From Aquibacillus salsiterrae (GTDB lineage: Bacteria > Bacillota > Bacilli > Bacillales > Amphibacillaceae), in contig NZ_JAMQKC010000014.1 in the NCBI RefSeq assembly GCF_028416595.1, positions 1-60,065 of the forward strand: a stretch of DNA of 60,065 nucleotides, in the 5' to 3' direction. Below are positions 38,671 through 53,924 of this stretch, in pieces; position 1 is the first letter of the stretch; each line of letters opens with the position of its first letter. The position numbers were made by a program, and so were the translations under genes. The notes below the pieces were generated by a model. The model saw only the letters and a list, made by a program, of their open reading frames with translations, was not told where the DNA came from and ran no database searches.

Positions 38671-39312
38671 GTGGGTCAAAAAGTTAATCCGGTAGGACTT
38701 CGTGTTGGCATTATCCGTGATTGGGAATCAAAGTGGTTTGCTGGCAAAGACTATGCAGACTTATTGCATGAAGATATTAAAATTCGTGAATATATAGAAC
38801 AACGTCTGAAAGATGCTGCTGTATCTAGTATTGAAATCGAACGTGCAGCTAACCGCGTGAACGTCTCTATTTCTACTGCTAAACCAGGTATGGTAATTGG
38901 TAAAGGTGGCTCTGAGGTTGAAGCTTTACGTAAATCACTTAACACTTTAACTGGTAAAAGAGTACACATTAACATTGTTGAAGTTAAAAAAGCAGATTTA
39001 GATGCTAAATTAGTAGCAGAAAATATTGCGCGTCAACTAGAAAATCGTATCTCATTCCGTCGTGCACAAAAACAAACGATCCAACGTGCCATGCGCGCGG
39101 GTGCTAAAGGTATTCGTACGCAAGTTTCTGGACGTCTTGGTGGAGCAGATATTGCTCGTGCTGAACATTATAGTGAAGGTACTGTACCACTTCATACATT
39201 ACGTGCTGATATCGACTATGGTACTGCTGAAGCAGATACTACGTACGGTAAACTTGGCGTAAAAGTGTGGATCTATCGTGGTGAAGTCCTTCCAACGAAA
39301 AACAAAAAGTAA
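38671..39312 (+). CDS. rpsC: 30S ribosomal protein S3
   Basis: The 213-residue mRNA-entry protein has KH-domain motif [15 protein letters not shown] and the C-terminal domain [17 protein letters not shown]...[13 protein letters not shown]. The start is GTG with GAAGGAGGG 10 bp upstream. It follows rplV by only 3 bp, so the two are coupled. Confidence 0.98.
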   Translation: MGQKVNPVGLRVGIIRDWESKWFAGKDYADLLHEDIKIREYIEQRLKDAAVSSIEIERAANRVNVSISTAKPGMVIGKGGSEVEALRKSLNTLTGKRVHINIVEVKKADLDAKLVAENIARQLENRISFRRAQKQTIQRAMRAGAKGIRTQVSGRLGGADIARAEHYSEGTVPLHTLRADIDYGTAEADTTYGKLGVKVWIYRGEVLPTKNKK

Positions 39313-39955
<643 letters not shown>

Positions 39956-39975
39956 TAAACCCGAGAGGAGGTTAA

Positions 39976-40245
<270 letters not shown>

Positions 40246-40248
40246 TAA

Positions 40249-40656
<408 letters not shown>

Positions 40657-40692
40657 GTCGTAAGAAATGCCTTGCAAGGAGGTGCGTCAAGC

Positions 40693-41004
40693 ATGCATGT
40701 AAAAAAAGGTGATAAAGTACAAGTAATCACTGGTAAGGATAAAGGCAAGCAAGGAGTAATCCTTGAAGCATATCCAAAGAAAGACCGTGTTCTTGTTGAA
40801 GGTGTGAATGTTGTGAAAAAACACGCAAAGCCTTCTCAAGATAATCCACAAGGTGGAATTTTAAATTTCGAAGCACCGATTCATGTTTCTAACGTTATGT
40901 TGTTAGATCCTAAATCTGGTGAACCGACACGTGTTGGTTATGAAGTGAAAGACGGAAAGAAAGTTCGTATCGCTAAAAAATCTGGTCAAGCTTTAGATAA
41001 ATAA
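40693..41004 (+). CDS. rplX: 50S ribosomal protein L24
   Basis: The 103-residue KOW-domain protein initiates 50S assembly. [44 protein letters not shown] (in segments) is typical. ATG 40693 follows AAGGAGG and gives the family length; the in-frame start at 40672 lies upstream of that site. Confidence 0.97.
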   Translation: MHVKKGDKVQVITGKDKGKQGVILEAYPKKDRVLVEGVNVVKKHAKPSQDNPQGGILNFEAPIHVSNVMLLDPKSGEPTRVGYEVKDGKKVRIAKKSGQALDK

Positions 41005-41030
41005 ACTAGCGACGAAAGGAGGGCTACTCG

Positions 41031-41570
41031 ATGAACGATTTGAAACGTAGATATCAAGAAGAGATTGTTCCATCTCTAGTAGAGAAATTTAAATATGATT
41101 CTATTATGGAAGTTCCAAAAGTAGAGAAGATTGTAATTAACATGGGTGTTGGTGATGCAGTCCAGAACTCTAAAGCATTAGATAGTGCTGTAGAGGAGTT
41201 AGCGCTAATTTCCGGACAACAACCAATGGTAACAAAAGCAAAGAAATCAATTGCAGGATTCCGTTTGCGTGAGGGAATGCCAATCGGTGCAAAGGTTACT
41301 CTTCGCGGTGAGCGTATGTACGAATTCCTTCAAAAGCTTGTTGATGTTTCTCTTCCACGTGTACGTGACTTCCGTGGTATTTCAAATAAAGCTTTTGATG
41401 GTCGTGGTAACTATACGTTAGGTGTTAAAGAGCAATTGATTTTCCCTGAAATTAATTATGATCAAGTAAGTAAAGTTCGTGGAATGGATATTGTAATTGT
41501 TACAACTTCCAACACAGATGAAGAAGCACGTGAACTTTTAACTCAACTTGGCATGCCTTTCCATAAATAA
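41031..41570 (+). CDS. rplE: 50S ribosomal protein L5
   Basis: The 179-residue 5S rRNA-binding protein of the central protuberance contains [44 protein letters not shown] and a C-terminal [28 protein letters not shown] precedes ATG. It starts 27 bp after rplX. Confidence 0.98.
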   Translation: MNDLKRRYQEEIVPSLVEKFKYDSIMEVPKVEKIVINMGVGDAVQNSKALDSAVEELALISGQQPMVTKAKKSIAGFRLREGMPIGAKVTLRGERMYEFLQKLVDVSLPRVRDFRGISNKAFDGRGNYTLGVKEQLIFPEINYDQVSKVRGMDIVIVTTSNTDEEARELLTQLGMPFHK

Positions 41571-41786
<216 letters not shown>

Positions 41787-41815
41787 TCCCCGATTAGGGA
41801 AGGAGGTAATGAATA

Positions 41816-42214
41816 ATGGTTATGACAGATCCAATCGCAGATATGCTTACTCGTATTCGTAACGCAAACATGGTTCGCCATGAAAAGCTTGAGCTTCCTG
41901 CATCTCAATTAAAGAAGGAAGTTGCGGACATTCTTAAGCGTGAAGGCTTTATTCGTGATTACGAACTTATTGAAGATAATAAACAAGGTGTCCTACGTCT
42001 TTTCTTGAAATATGGCGCTAACGAAGAACGTGTAATCACTGGTTTGAAACGTATTAGTAAACCTGGATTACGTGTTTATGCCAAAGCCGATGAGCTTCCT
42101 AAAGTTTTAAATGGCCTAGGTATTGCAATTGTTTCTACAAACAAAGGTGTATTATCTGATAAAGAAGCACGCCAACAAGCTGTTGGTGGAGAAGTATTAG
42201 CTTACATTTGGTAA
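41816..42214 (+). CDS. rpsH: 30S ribosomal protein S8
   Basis: The 132-residue central-domain 16S binder is the autogenous repressor of the spc operon in E. coli. [26 protein letters not shown] and [16 protein letters not shown]-like VSTNKGV near the C-terminus match. GAAGGAGG is upstream. The family also begins MVMTDPIAD, which supports ATG 41816 over 41822. Confidence 0.97.
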   Translation: MVMTDPIADMLTRIRNANMVRHEKLELPASQLKKEVADILKREGFIRDYELIEDNKQGVLRLFLKYGANEERVITGLKRISKPGLRVYAKADELPKVLNGLGIAIVSTNKGVLSDKEARQQAVGGEVLAYIW

Positions 42215-42244
42215 TGAACATTCACACGATAGGAGGTGCACTGG

Positions 42245-42781
42245 ATGTCTCGTATAGGTTTAAAACTACTAGAAATTCCTGAAGGTGTAGATGTTAAAAT
42301 TGACGGAAACACTGTTACGGTTAAAGGTCCTAAGGGGGAACTTACTAGAGTTTTCCATGAAGATATGACTGTTAAAGTTGAAGATAACGTTCTAACTGTA
42401 GAACGTCCAAGTGATAATAAAGAACACCGTGCATTACACGGAACAACTCGTAGCATCATCGGCAACATGGTCGAAGGTGTGTACAAAGGTTATGAGAAGG
42501 CCTTAGATATTCAAGGTGTTGGTTACCGTGCACAAAAGCAAGGTAACAAAGTCGTAATTAACGCTGGTTATTCTCACCCAGTAGAAGTAGAAAACCGCGA
42601 AGGAATCGAAATCGATGTACCATCTAACACAAAAGTAATTGTTAAGGGAATCGATAAAGAATTAGTAGGTGCTGTTGCTGCGAACATTAGAGCGATTCGT
42701 CCACCTGAACCTTACAAAGGAAAAGGTATCCGTTACGAAGGCGAACATGTACGTCGTAAAGAAGGTAAAACTGCTAAGTAA
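42245..42781 (+). CDS. rplF: 50S ribosomal protein L6
   Basis: The 178-residue protein lies near the sarcin-ricin loop. Two similar domains are seen, with [22 protein letters not shown] in the first and a C-terminal [27 protein letters not shown] 42245 follows TAGGAGGTG; the in-frame ATG 42236 lies within that site. Confidence 0.97.
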   Translation: MSRIGLKLLEIPEGVDVKIDGNTVTVKGPKGELTRVFHEDMTVKVEDNVLTVERPSDNKEHRALHGTTRSIIGNMVEGVYKGYEKALDIQGVGYRAQKQGNKVVINAGYSHPVEVENREGIEIDVPSNTKVIVKGIDKELVGAVAANIRAIRPPEPYKGKGIRYEGEHVRRKEGKTAK

Positions 42782-42834
42782 TATAACAATAACGTTAAGC
42801 AAGGTTAGTTAGGGAACAGAAAGGAGTGACCTAG

Positions 42835-43197
42835 ATGATCACAAAGCCTGATAAGAACGTTGTACGTAAGAAAAGACATTTACGTGTACGTAAAAATCTT
42901 TTTGGAACAGCTGAACGTCCACGTTTAAATGTGTATCGTTCAAACAAGCATATTTACGCACAACTTATTGATGATATTAATAATACAACAATCGTAAGTG
43001 CTTCTACTGTAGACAAAGATTTTAACCTTGATTCTACTGGTAATATAGAAGCTGCACAAAAAGTCGGTGAGTTAATCGCGGCTCGTGCAAAAGAAAAAGG
43101 ACACAAATCAGTAGTGTTTGACCGCGGAGGATATTTGTATCACGGACGTGTTAAAGCACTTGCAGATGCTGCTAGAGAAGCAGGTCTTGAATTTTAA
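42835..43197 (+). CDS. rplR: 50S ribosomal protein L18
   Basis: The 120-residue 5S rRNA-binding protein contains [33 protein letters not shown] and [26 protein letters not shown] in segments. GAAAGGAGTGA is upstream. It is followed by rpsE after 21 bp. Confidence 0.97.
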   Translation: MITKPDKNVVRKKRHLRVRKNLFGTAERPRLNVYRSNKHIYAQLIDDINNTTIVSASTVDKDFNLDSTGNIEAAQKVGELIAARAKEKGHKSVVFDRGGYLYHGRVKALADAAREAGLEF

Positions 43198-43218
43198 TCG
43201 TAAAAGGAGGGACACATT

Positions 43219-43722
43219 TTGCGTACAAACATTGACCCAAATAAATTGGATCTTGAAGAACGTGTAGTAACGATCAATCGTGTTGCTAAAGTTGTAAAAG
43301 GTGGACGTCGTTTTCGCTTTGCTGCACTTGTAGTAGTCGGAGATAAAAATGGTCACGTTGGATTTGGTACTGGTAAAGCACAAGAGGTACCAGATGCTAT
43401 TAAAAAAGCAATCGATGATGCAAAGAAAAACCTAATTAATGTACCAATCGTAGGTACTACTATTCCACATGATATTACTGGAGAATTCGGTGCAGGAAAC
43501 ATTTTGTTAAAACCGGCTTCTGAAGGTACTGGAGTTATCGCTGGTGGTCCTGTTCGTGCCGTACTTGAGCTTGCTGGTGTTGGTGATATCCTTTCTAAAT
43601 CATTAGGATCAAATACACCAATTAACATGGTTCGTGCAACAATTAACGGACTTAGTGAGTTAAAGCGTGCAGAAGAGGTTGCTAAATTACGCGGCAAATC
43701 AGTTGAAGAACTGTTAGGATAA
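43219..43722 (+). CDS. rpsE: 30S ribosomal protein S5
   Basis: The 167-residue protein affects decoding fidelity and mRNA unwinding. [35 protein letters not shown] includes the spectinomycin loop (VAKVVKGG) in wild-type form. [15 protein letters not shown] is also present. The start is TTG after AAAGGAGGG; the preceding sequence offers no better codon, and MRxxIDP-type N-termini support it. Confidence 0.97.
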   Translation: MRTNIDPNKLDLEERVVTINRVAKVVKGGRRFRFAALVVVGDKNGHVGFGTGKAQEVPDAIKKAIDDAKKNLINVPIVGTTIPHDITGEFGAGNILLKPASEGTGVIAGGPVRAVLELAGVGDILSKSLGSNTPINMVRATINGLSELKRAEEVAKLRGKSVEELLG

Positions 43723-43735
43723 GGAGGGAAATCAC

Positions 43736-43918
43736 ATGGCTAAACAGTTAGAAATTACCCTCAAGCGCAGTATAATTGGTAGATCTGAAGTACAAAAGGC
43801 TACTGTTAAGACGTTAGGTTTAAGAAAGATTAATCAAACAGTAGTTCGTGAAGATAATCCTGCTGTCAGAGGCATGGTTAATAGAGTTTCACACTTAGTT
43901 GCTGTTAAAGAAGTTTAA
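43736..43918 (+). CDS. rpmD: 50S ribosomal protein L30
   Basis: The 60-residue L30 has [32 protein letters not shown] and the C-terminal [24 protein letters not shown] precedes ATG 13 bp after rpsE. Length is the short bacterial type. Confidence 0.97.
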   Translation: MAKQLEITLKRSIIGRSEVQKATVKTLGLRKINQTVVREDNPAVRGMVNRVSHLVAVKEV

Positions 43919-43947
43919 TATTTAAAAGCGTAAGAGGAGGTGCTCGC

Positions 43948-44384
43948 ATGAAACTTCATGAATTGAAGCCATCACAAGCTCGCAAAAAACGTAATCGTGT
44001 AGGACGCGGAATGTCTTCTGGTAACGGTAAGACATCAGGGCGCGGTCAAAAGGGTCAAAACTCTCGTTCAGGTGGAGGAGTTCGTCCTGGATTTGAAGGG
44101 GGACAAATGCCTTTATTCCAACGTCTGCCTAAACGTGGTTTTACAAACATTAACCGTAAAGATTTTGCGATCGTAAATTTAGATGCTTTAAATAAATTTG
44201 AAGACGGTACAGAAGTAACACCAGAATTATTGATTGAAACAGGTGTAGTTAGTAAGCTTAAATCAGGTGTGAAAATACTTGGTAACGGAGCTATAGAAAA
44301 GAAACTTACCGTTAAAGCTCATAAGTTCTCTGCTTCTGCTAAAGAAGCAATCGAAGCAGCGGGCGGTCAAACTGAGGTGATTTA

Positions 44385-44385
<1 letters not shown>
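43948..44385 (+). CDS. rplO: 50S ribosomal protein L15
   Basis: The 145-residue late-assembly protein has the glycine-rich N-terminus [38 protein letters not shown] in segments. GAGGAGGTG is upstream. Its stop TAA overlaps the secY start by one base (TAATG). Confidence 0.97.
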
Positions 44386-46389
<2,004 letters not shown>

Positions 46390-46390
<1 letters not shown>

Positions 46391-47136
46391 TGATTATTTG
46401 CAAAACACCACGAGAAATAGAAGTGATGCGAGTAGCAGGTAAAATTGTTGCAATGACACATCAACATCTAAAATCGTATATACTTCCTGGGATAACAACA
46501 CTAGAATTGGATAACATTGCTGAGGAATTCATTCGAAGCATGGATGCAATTCCTTCGTTTAAAGGGTATAATGGTTTTCGTGGTAGTATTTGCACTTCCG
46601 TTAATGAAGAACTTGTTCATGGTATTCCTAGTGGGCGTACATTGAAAGATGGCGATATACTAAGCATTGACATCGGTGCAAAGTATCAGGGCTTTCATGG
46701 AGACTCTGCTTGGACATATCCAATTGGAACAGTAAATCAACGTACGGATGATTTGCTACAAGTGACTGAGACCGCATTGTTTAAAGGTCTTGAAGAAGCA
46801 AAACCAGGTGTTCACCTTTCAAATATATCGCATGCCATTCAAACCTATGCCGAATCAAGGGGCTATAGTATTGTGAGAGAGTACGCAGGCCATGGAGTTG
46901 GTAAAGAACTTCATGAAGACCCAATTATTCCTCATTATGGTCCACCAAATAAAGGGCCACGTTTGAAACCAGGCATGGTTTTAGCCATTGAACCAATGGT
47001 GAATGCAGGAAGTCGTCATGTCAAAACACTTGCTGATAATTGGACGGTTGTCACCCAAGATGGTAAGATGTGTGCTCATTTTGAACATACGATTGCCATA
47101 ACAGAAGAAGGTTATCAGATATTAACAATAACCTAA
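46390..47136 (+). CDS. map: Methionine aminopeptidase, type I
   Basis: The 248-residue metalloenzyme removes N-terminal methionine. The metal-binding set is visible in [37 protein letters not shown] and [10 protein letters not shown]. It starts by a TAATG overlap with adk. Length matches the short type Ia form with no N-terminal extension. Confidence 0.96.
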
Positions 47137-47153
47137 GGTGAAGGTGATTGTGG

Positions 47154-47489
47154 TTGAATGATACGGAGTCGAGTCCGCAATTAGGTCAAATAGTTCAAAT
47201 CTTACAAGGGCGTGAAGCAGGTCAATTTGCAATTGTCATAGATATCGTTGATGATCGCTTTGTCTTGCTTGCCGATGGAGAAAAGAGAAAATATGATCGA
47301 CCGAAAAAAAAGAATCGACATCATATAGAACCAATGGAATACATCTCTCCAGAAGTCCAAAACAGCCTTCTAGAAACAGGTCGCGTAACAAATGGTAAGC
47401 TGCGTTTTGCTCTATCAAAGTTTGTCAATGAAGTGGTGACTGATTTAAGGAAGGGAGATCAACTTGATGGCGAAAGACGATGCAATTGA
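47154..47489 (+). CDS. KOW-domain RNA-binding protein (L14e-like)
   Basis: This small basic protein of about 111 residues is conserved between map and infA in Bacillus. The N-terminal half ([33 protein letters not shown] in pieces) is a KOW/SH3-like fold akin to ribosomal L14e, followed by a lysine-rich stretch KKKNRHH. A role in ribosome function is assumed from the fold and position only. The start is uncertain: TTG 47154 gives MNDTESSPQ with AAGGTGA ahead, while TTG 47148 adds two residues. It overlaps infA by 23 bp. Confidence 0.8.
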   Translation: MNDTESSPQLGQIVQILQGREAGQFAIVIDIVDDRFVLLADGEKRKYDRPKKKNRHHIEPMEYISPEVQNSLLETGRVTNGKLRFALSKFVNEVVTDLRKGDQLDGERRCN

Positions 47490-47685
47490 AGTAGAAGGTA
47501 CTGTCATTGACACGTTACCTAACGCAATGTTTAAAGTTGAACTAGAGAATGGTCATACTGTTTTAGCCCATGTATCTGGTAAAATTCGGATGCACTTCAT
47601 TCGAATCCTACCAGGCGACAAGGTAACGGTTGAACTTTCTCCATATGATTTGTCAAGAGGTCGTATTACGTACCGATATAAATAA
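47467..47685 (+). CDS. infA: Translation initiation factor IF-1
   Basis: The 72-residue OB-fold factor blocks the A site during initiation. [30 protein letters not shown] and [34 protein letters not shown] in segments are near-identical to relatives. ATG 47467 follows AAGGGAGAT; a TTG at 47464 is in frame but not needed. It begins within the preceding KOW gene. Confidence 0.97.
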   Translation: MAKDDAIEVEGTVIDTLPNAMFKVELENGHTVLAHVSGKIRMHFIRILPGDKVTVELSPYDLSRGRITYRYK

Positions 47686-47688
47686 TAG

Positions 47689-47832
<144 letters not shown>

Positions 47833-47855
47833 TAATAAGGAGGTGCACAACTTAA

Positions 47856-48221
47856 ATGGCACGTATTTCAGGTGTAGATATTCCTCGTGAAAAGCGTGTA
47901 GTTATTTCCCTTACGTATGTTTACGGGATCGGAAAAAAGACTGCACAACAAATTTTAAAAGAGGCTGGTGTTTCTGAAGATACTCGTGTAAGAGATCTAA
48001 CAGAAGATGAACTAGCACGTATCCGTCAAGAAGTAGAAAAATTCACAGTAGAAGGCGACCTTCGTCGTGAAGTGTCACTGAACATTAAACGTTTAATCGA
48101 AATCGGATCATATCGTGGTTTACGCCACCGTAGAGGTTTACCAGTTCGCGGACAAAAGACAAAGAACAACTCTCGTACTCGTAAAGGTCCACGTAAGACA
48201 ATGGCTAACAAGAAAAAATAA
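47856..48221 (+). CDS. rpsM: 30S ribosomal protein S13
   Basis: The 121-residue head protein contacts S19 and the 50S bridge. [26 protein letters not shown] and [28 protein letters not shown] in segments match the family. AAGGAGGTG is upstream. Confidence 0.98.
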   Translation: MARISGVDIPREKRVVISLTYVYGIGKKTAQQILKEAGVSEDTRVRDLTEDELARIRQEVEKFTVEGDLRREVSLNIKRLIEIGSYRGLRHRRGLPVRGQKTKNNSRTRKGPRKTMANKKK

Positions 48222-48239
48222 GAAGGAGGTTAGTTGACT

Positions 48240-48629
<390 letters not shown>

Positions 48630-48856
48630 AATTACCCGTATATAATTTGTCAGCATGTCTATAATGGGTTATGATAGCTAAAAGAATTTACGTCAAACGG
48701 TGATTGACAATAAGTCTTTAACGCCTTCAGACAGCATCGCATATGACAGAAGAATACGAAATTGCATAGTGCAGACACGGTAACTGCTTACCTGAGGAAT
48801 TTCGGTTAGACATTGTCTAGCCGGGGTTTCGACGTTTTGAAGGAGGGTTTTATTTA
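48630..48856 (+). promoter_or_regulatory. rpsK-rpoA gap with hairpin
   Basis: This 227-bp gap has no gene. A 9-bp hairpin CGGTTAGAC-att-GTCTAGCCG (48803-48823) lies shortly before the rpoA ribosome site. A TTGACA at 48704 has no convincing -10. The hairpin lacks a T run and is likely a processing or translational element. Confidence 0.35.
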
Positions 48857-49801
48857 ATGATCGAAATCGAAAAACCAAAGATTGAAACGGTAGAGGTCAG
48901 CGATGATGCTACTTTTGGGAAGTTCGTCGTAGAACCACTAGAACGTGGATATGGAACTACACTAGGTAACTCCTTGCGTCGTATCCTTTTATCCTCGCTT
49001 CCTGGAGCTGCTGTGACATCCATTCAAATAGATGGTGTTCTCCATGAGTTTTCAACCATAGATGGTGTTGTAGAGGATGTAACAGCTATTATTCTTAATC
49101 TTAAGAAACTAGCGCTTAAAATCTATTCTGATGAGGAGAAAACATTAGAAATAGATGTGCAGGGAGAAGGAAAAGTAACGGCTGCAGATATCACCTTTGA
49201 TAGTGACGTAGAAATATTAAATCCGAATCTGCATATAGCTACACTTGGTAGCAATGCTCATTTACGTATGAAAATTAATGCTGAGCGTGGACGTGGATAT
49301 CGTCCTGCAGATGCGAATAATCATGATGATCAACCGATCGGAGTTATTCCAGTGGATTCCATTTTTACACCAGTATCACAAGTGACATATCAAGTGGAAA
49401 ACACACGCGTAGGACAAATTGCAAACTACGATAAGCTTACGCTAGATGTATGGACAGATGGCAGTATTAGGCCTGAAGAAGCTGTTTCTTTAGGTGCAAA
49501 AATTTATACCGAGCATCTAAATATCTTTGTTGGTCTAACTGATGAGGCACAAAACGCTGAAATTATGATCGAAAAAGAAGAAGACCAAAAAGAAAAAGTT
49601 TTAGAAATGACGATTGAAGAATTAGATTTATCTGTTCGTTCTTATAACTGTTTAAAACGTGCGGGAATTAATACAGTACAAGAGCTTGCTCATAAATCAG
49701 AAGAAGATATGATGAAAGTACGTAATTTAGGTCGTAAGTCATTAGAAGAAGTAAAGCATAAGCTTGAAGATTTAGGACTAGGTTTACGTAAAGACGATTG
49801 A
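48857..49801 (+). CDS. rpoA: DNA-directed RNA polymerase subunit alpha
   Basis: The 314-residue assembly subunit has an N-terminal dimer domain (about 1-230, with [31 protein letters not shown]). A flexible acidic linker leads to the C-terminal domain (about 245-314, [41 protein letters not shown]) that binds UP elements and regulators. GAAGGAGGG is upstream. It follows rpsK after 227 bp. Confidence 0.98.
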   Translation: MIEIEKPKIETVEVSDDATFGKFVVEPLERGYGTTLGNSLRRILLSSLPGAAVTSIQIDGVLHEFSTIDGVVEDVTAIILNLKKLALKIYSDEEKTLEIDVQGEGKVTAADITFDSDVEILNPNLHIATLGSNAHLRMKINAERGRGYRPADANNHDDQPIGVIPVDSIFTPVSQVTYQVENTRVGQIANYDKLTLDVWTDGSIRPEEAVSLGAKIYTEHLNIFVGLTDEAQNAEIMIEKEEDQKEKVLEMTIEELDLSVRSYNCLKRAGINTVQELAHKSEEDMMKVRNLGRKSLEEVKHKLEDLGLGLRKDD

Positions 49802-49854
49802 TACATGTTACTTTAGACACCTTTAGAGATTTCCGAAAAAGGGAGGGATAATCC

Positions 49855-50208
49855 ATGGCTAGAAAACTAGGTCGTACAACAGACCAACGTATGGCATTGC
49901 TACGTAACCTTGCGACGGATTTAATTATTCATGAACGTCTTGAAACAACAGAAGCAAAAGCAAAAGAATTGCGCTCTGTTGTTGAAAAAATGATTACTCT
50001 TGGTAAACGTGGTGATCTTCATGCCCGTCGTCAAGCAGCAGCTTTTCTTTATAACGCAGAGGCTAACGAGAATGAAGATGCTGTACAAAAGTTATTTTCT
50101 GACGTTGCTAAGCGTTATGAAGAGCGCCAAGGTGGTTATACGCGTGTCCTAAAATTAGGACCTCGTCGTGGTGACGGCGCGGATATGGCGATTATTGAGT
50201 TAGTTTAA
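49855..50208 (+). CDS. rplQ: 50S ribosomal protein L17
   Basis: The 117-residue tunnel-exit protein starts [24 protein letters not shown] and contains [30 protein letters not shown] precedes ATG. It is the last gene of the ribosomal super-operon; a terminator follows. Confidence 0.97.
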   Translation: MARKLGRTTDQRMALLRNLATDLIIHERLETTEAKAKELRSVVEKMITLGKRGDLHARRQAAAFLYNAEANENEDAVQKLFSDVAKRYEERQGGYTRVLKLGPRRGDGADMAIIELV

Positions 50209-50221
50209 TCACAAAAGTTAG

Positions 50222-50276
50222 AGGCTTGAAGGGCAGGACAGAATCTCTTCGTGAGGTGAATCCAAGCCCTTTTTTG
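50222..50276 (+). terminator. Terminator after rplQ
   Basis: GGCTTG (50223-50228) pairs with CAAGCC (50263-50268) around a structured 34-nt interior, followed by a run of six T. It ends the S10-spc-alpha transcript. Confidence 0.75.
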
Positions 50277-50411
50277 TTATGAATAAATATGACTTCTGGC
50301 TAGACTAGCTTATCATTGATAGATTATGTGAAAGTATTACGGACATTTGATTGGCTATTATGCTGATTTAAGCACCCCTTCCTTTAATGGTTTGATAACA
50401 AGGAGGCAATT

Positions 50412-51251
50412 ATGACAAACAGTTTTATAGAATTTCGTAATGTTTCTTTCAGGTATGGTAAGGACCAACCCTGGGTTCTTAAAAATGTTAGTTTTACAAT
50501 AGATTCAAACGAATGGGTCGCTGTCATCGGACATAATGGTTCAGGGAAATCTACTATTGCCAAACTTATCAATGGGCTTCTGTTTCCGCAGGAAGGAGAA
50601 ATTATTGTTGATGGGCTAACAGTGAATGAACACACCATATGGGATGTACGTAAAAGCGTAGGTATGGTTTTTCAAAACCCTGATAATCAATTTGTCGGTA
50701 CTACTGTTCGAGATGACGTTGCTTTTGGTTTAGAAAACAGAGGCGTACCACGCGAAGATATGCTCAAACGTATCGATGTAAGTCTTGGGCAGGTTGGGAT
50801 GTCCGATTACCTTCTTCACGAACCACATCGCTTGTCTGGTGGTCAAAAACAAAGAGTTGCTATTGCTGGTGTATTAGCGATTTCACCAAAGGTTATTATC
50901 CTTGATGAAGCAACTGCTATGTTGGACCCTAAAGGTCGGTTGGAGATCATGCAGACCGTGAGCCATTTGCGTCAGGCAGAACAGTTAGCATTAATTACAA
51001 TTACCCATGATTTAAATGAAATTACTCGTGCTAGTCGTGTGATTGTGATGAATAAAGGTGAAGTTTGGTTAGAGTCTAATCCAAGGGACGTGTTCAGTCG
51101 AAAAGAAGATTTGCTCCAAATTGGATTGGATACACCTTTTGTAGCTACATTTGCTGATGAACTATCTAGGCAGGGAATAAAACTAGGTAAACAACCATTA
51201 AATCATGAGGAGTTAATGGACGAATTATGGACATATCATTCAAAAATGTAA
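50412..51251 (+). CDS. ecfA1: ECF transporter ATPase EcfA1
   Basis: This 279-residue ABC ATPase belongs to the shared energizing module that drives vitamin and metal uptake with different S subunits. Walker A is GHNGSGKST (40-48), signature LSGGQKQRV and Walker [24 protein letters not shown] lies upstream. It overlaps ecfA2 by 25 bp, so the A1-A2-T genes are translated together. No substrate-binding S component lies nearby, consistent with a group II shared module. Confidence 0.95.
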   Translation: MTNSFIEFRNVSFRYGKDQPWVLKNVSFTIDSNEWVAVIGHNGSGKSTIAKLINGLLFPQEGEIIVDGLTVNEHTIWDVRKSVGMVFQNPDNQFVGTTVRDDVAFGLENRGVPREDMLKRIDVSLGQVGMSDYLLHEPHRLSGGQKQRVAIAGVLAISPKVIILDEATAMLDPKGRLEIMQTVSHLRQAEQLALITITHDLNEITRASRVIVMNKGEVWLESNPRDVFSRKEDLLQIGLDTPFVATFADELSRQGIKLGKQPLNHEELMDELWTYHSKM

Positions 51252-52093
51252 CCTATACTTATCAACCTAATACCCCGTTTGAACATCGTGCCATTCATGA
51301 TCTATCTTTTACAATTAAATCTGGATCATTTGTTGCCATTGTTGGTCATACTGGTTCTGGAAAATCAACCCTTATTCAACACTTAAACGGACTATTGAGA
51401 CCTACGGAGGGTCAAGTTAAGATTGGTGACTATACTCTCTCTGCTGATAAAAAGGTTAAAGACATCAAAGAGCTAAGAAGTAAAGTGGGTGTGGTTTTTC
51501 AATATCCAGAACATCAGCTTTTTGAAGAAACAATTGCCAAAGATATTGCATTTGGCCCGGAAAATTTTGGTGTCGGTGAAGAGGAAGTTAAAAAACGTGT
51601 CCATGAGACCATTCATGCTGTTCAACTATCTGAGCAATTATTAGACCGGTCACCTTTTGATTTAAGTGGTGGGCAAATGAGAAGGGTAGCGATTGCAGGT
51701 GTGCTTGCGATGGAGCCTCAAGTATTAGTGCTTGATGAGCCAACAGCGGGACTAGACCCTCGTGGGCAGCAGGATATCATGAATATGTTTTATCAGCTTC
51801 ATCATCAAAAAGGACTGACAACCATATTGGTAACACACAGTATGGAAGATGCACTCAAGTATGCTGATCATGTCATAATCATGGACCATGGGACAAAGTA
51901 TATGGAAGGGAAACCAACAGAGGTATTTCAAAGGAAGCGTGAATTAGAGAAAGTCCAATTAGATGTTCCAGAAATTGTCCAATTTTTATTTGGTGTGGAA
52001 AAGCAATTAGGTATTTCGATTGCCTACCGTGGACAAACGATAGCTGAACTAGCCACCGAATTAGTTGAGGAGTTAAGGAGCAGAAATCTATGA
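51227..52093 (+). CDS. ecfA2: ECF transporter ATPase EcfA2
   Basis: The 288-residue second ABC ATPase of the module has Walker [10 protein letters not shown] (40-48), signature LSGGQMRRV and Walker [14 protein letters not shown]. The Q-loop region [14 protein letters not shown] is typical of EcfA2. It begins within ecfA1 and ends with an ATGA overlap into ecfT. It pairs with EcfA1 as a heterodimer at the inner membrane face. Confidence 0.95.
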   Translation: MDISFKNVTYTYQPNTPFEHRAIHDLSFTIKSGSFVAIVGHTGSGKSTLIQHLNGLLRPTEGQVKIGDYTLSADKKVKDIKELRSKVGVVFQYPEHQLFEETIAKDIAFGPENFGVGEEEVKKRVHETIHAVQLSEQLLDRSPFDLSGGQMRRVAIAGVLAMEPQVLVLDEPTAGLDPRGQQDIMNMFYQLHHQKGLTTILVTHSMEDALKYADHVIIMDHGTKYMEGKPTEVFQRKRELEKVQLDVPEIVQFLFGVEKQLGISIAYRGQTIAELATELVEELRSRNL

Positions 52094-52887
52094 ACCATGC
52101 ACTTATAATCGGTCAATATGTTCCTAGTAACTCGGTTATTCATCGACTTGATCCACGTACTAAGATTGCTATTATTTTCTTTTTTGTCATCTTTGTGTTC
52201 TTTGCAAATACTTTGACAAGTTATGCAGTCTTAACATTATTTGCTGTTGGAACAGCTGTTGCGACAAAAATTAAGCTCCCTTACATCTTAAAGGGCTTGA
52301 CACCTGTCTGGTTTTTAATTGTGTTTACCTTTGTTCTTCATTTGGTTGTTACGAAAGAAGGAGAAGTTCTATTTCGCATATTGTCTTATCCCATTTATTC
52401 TGGTGCTGTGGAACAGGGAATAGCAATATCTCTACGGTTCTTTCTATTAATTTTAGTCACATCATTATTAACATTAACGACCACTCCAATCGAAATTACG
52501 GATGCGATTGAGACCTTACTAAATCCGCTAAAGAAGATTAAGTTTCCGGTTCACGAACTTGCCTTGATGATGTCTATTTCCTTAAGATTTATTCCAACTT
52601 TAATGCAGGAAACAGAAAAGATCTCAAAAGCGCAAGCCTCTCGTGGTGTTGATTTTCGTACAGGACCAATGAAGGATAGAATTCAAGCAATTGTTCCACT
52701 TCTTGTGCCTTTATTCGTGAGCGCATTTAAACGGGCTGAGGAGTTGGCGATGGCGATGGAAGCAAGGGGTTATCAAGGTGGGGAAGGTCGAACGAAATTA
52801 AGAGAGCTGCGTATTGAAAAAATAGATATTTTAGCCTTTATTACCTTTGGCATTGTACTCATTGGACTTTTTTTAACAAGAGCTTAA
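52090..52887 (+). CDS. ecfT: ECF transporter transmembrane protein EcfT
   Basis: The 265-residue membrane scaffold joins the ATPases to S components. Hydrophobic helices fill residues about 25-145 and 245-263. Two Ala-Arg-Gly-type coupling motifs, QASRGVDF and MEARGYQG, are present. ATG overlaps the ecfA2 stop. truA follows after 12 bp. Confidence 0.95.
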   Translation: MNHALIIGQYVPSNSVIHRLDPRTKIAIIFFFVIFVFFANTLTSYAVLTLFAVGTAVATKIKLPYILKGLTPVWFLIVFTFVLHLVVTKEGEVLFRILSYPIYSGAVEQGIAISLRFFLLILVTSLLTLTTTPIEITDAIETLLNPLKKIKFPVHELALMMSISLRFIPTLMQETEKISKAQASRGVDFRTGPMKDRIQAIVPLLVPLFVSAFKRAEELAMAMEARGYQGGEGRTKLRELRIEKIDILAFITFGIVLIGLFLTRA

Positions 52888-52899
52888 GAGGTGTCATTT

Positions 52900-53649
52900 A
52901 TGGAAAGAATAAAGTGTACCTTTAGTTATGATGGAACAGACTTTTCAGGATATCAAATACAACCAAATGGCAGGACTGTTCAAGAGGAATTTGAGAAAAC
53001 ATTAATGAAAATGCACAAAGGTACTCCGGTAAAAGTAACAGCTTCGGGGAGAACGGACCGGGGGGTACATGCCCTTGGTCAAGTGATTCATTTTGATAGT
53101 TACCTATCCATACCAATCGAAAATTGGCAACGGGCTTTAAATGCCATGTTACCAGATGACATCTTTGTTAAAGAGGTTCATAAGGTAACTGGTAGTTTTC
53201 ATGCAAGATATGGTGTAATAGAAAAGGAGTATCGGTATTTTATTCACAACTCGAAAGAGCCAGATGTTTTTAAGCGAAATCATACCGTATTTATTGGTAA
53301 TGAACTTGATATATTGGCAATGAAGCAAGCTTGTGAACATATTGTAGGTACGCATGATTTCTCTTCCTTTTGTGCGGCAAATTCAGGTGTCAAGGGAGAT
53401 AAAATCCGGACAATCTATCATGTTTCATGTGAGAAGGATGTAGACACCATAATGTTTCGTTTTAAAGGTAGTGGTTTTCTTTATAACATGGTTAGAATAC
53501 TCGTCGGAACATTGCTCGAAGTCGGTCGAGGAGAACGAAACCCAACCGACCTAAAACAAATATTACAAGCTAAAGATCGCTCTTGTGCAGGTAAAACAGC
53601 ACCTCCCCAAGGTTTATACCTTTGGAATGTCAAATATGAGTCAGATTAG
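52900..53649 (+). CDS. truA: tRNA pseudouridine(38-40) synthase
   Basis: The 249-residue enzyme modifies U38-40 in the tRNA anticodon arm. The catalytic Asp53 lies in ASGRTDRGVHALGQ. FSYDGTDFSGYQIQPNGRTVQ and FSSFCAANSG match the family. ATG 52900 follows AGAGGTG; the in-frame GTG 52891 lies in that site. It is the last gene of the ecf-truA set. Confidence 0.95.
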   Translation: MERIKCTFSYDGTDFSGYQIQPNGRTVQEEFEKTLMKMHKGTPVKVTASGRTDRGVHALGQVIHFDSYLSIPIENWQRALNAMLPDDIFVKEVHKVTGSFHARYGVIEKEYRYFIHNSKEPDVFKRNHTVFIGNELDILAMKQACEHIVGTHDFSSFCAANSGVKGDKIRTIYHVSCEKDVDTIMFRFKGSGFLYNMVRILVGTLLEVGRGERNPTDLKQILQAKDRSCAGKTAPPQGLYLWNVKYESD

Positions 53650-53690
53650 CATAAAATTAAAAAAACAACGCATCCAGGTGTAACATTCTA

Positions 53691-53720
53691 TTGACAACAG
53701 GTACCTATTTATTATAAGAT
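53691..53720 (+). promoter_or_regulatory. Promoter of rplM-rpsI
   Basis: TTGACA (53691-53696) with TATAAG (53713-53718, 16-bp spacer) or TAAGAT (53715-53720, 18-bp spacer). It gives a leader of about 200 nt. Confidence 0.65.
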
Positions 53721-53784
53721 GGTCTATGGCAATTTATTTCTATACCACGATTAGCCCCGGAAAGTTAATTGTGTTGGAATATAA

Positions 53785-53880
53785 GCATAAGAGGCGTTGA
53801 CGACTGGTTAAATTGTCGTCATTTGGCTAAAGAAAAGTTGACACAGTGCTCTAGCATTACTAGGAGCAAACAGTTTTAAT
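53785..53880 (+). promoter_or_regulatory. Candidate L13 leader RNA
   Basis: The leader holds two hairpins, TGACGAC...GTCGTCA and GTGCTC-tagcattactag-GAGCA, just before rplM. Firmicutes carry a conserved L13-operon leader here, presumably an autoregulatory site. The assignment rests on position and structure, not on a covariance search. Confidence 0.5.
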
Positions 53881-53924
53881 CTTAAAAACGATAACGATTT
53901 TTGGAATATAGGAGGTAACGGATC

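Noticed and set aside
48704-48709. TTGACA before rpoA as a promoter
   Set aside because: No acceptable -10 lies at 16-18 bp; the gap is best treated as part of the operon transcript.
50222-50276. Possible riboswitch in the structured rplQ 3' hairpin
   Set aside because: The interior is structured, but it ends a ribosomal operon, the next gene starts 136 bp later, and I cannot match it to a known aptamer. It is better explained as a terminator.
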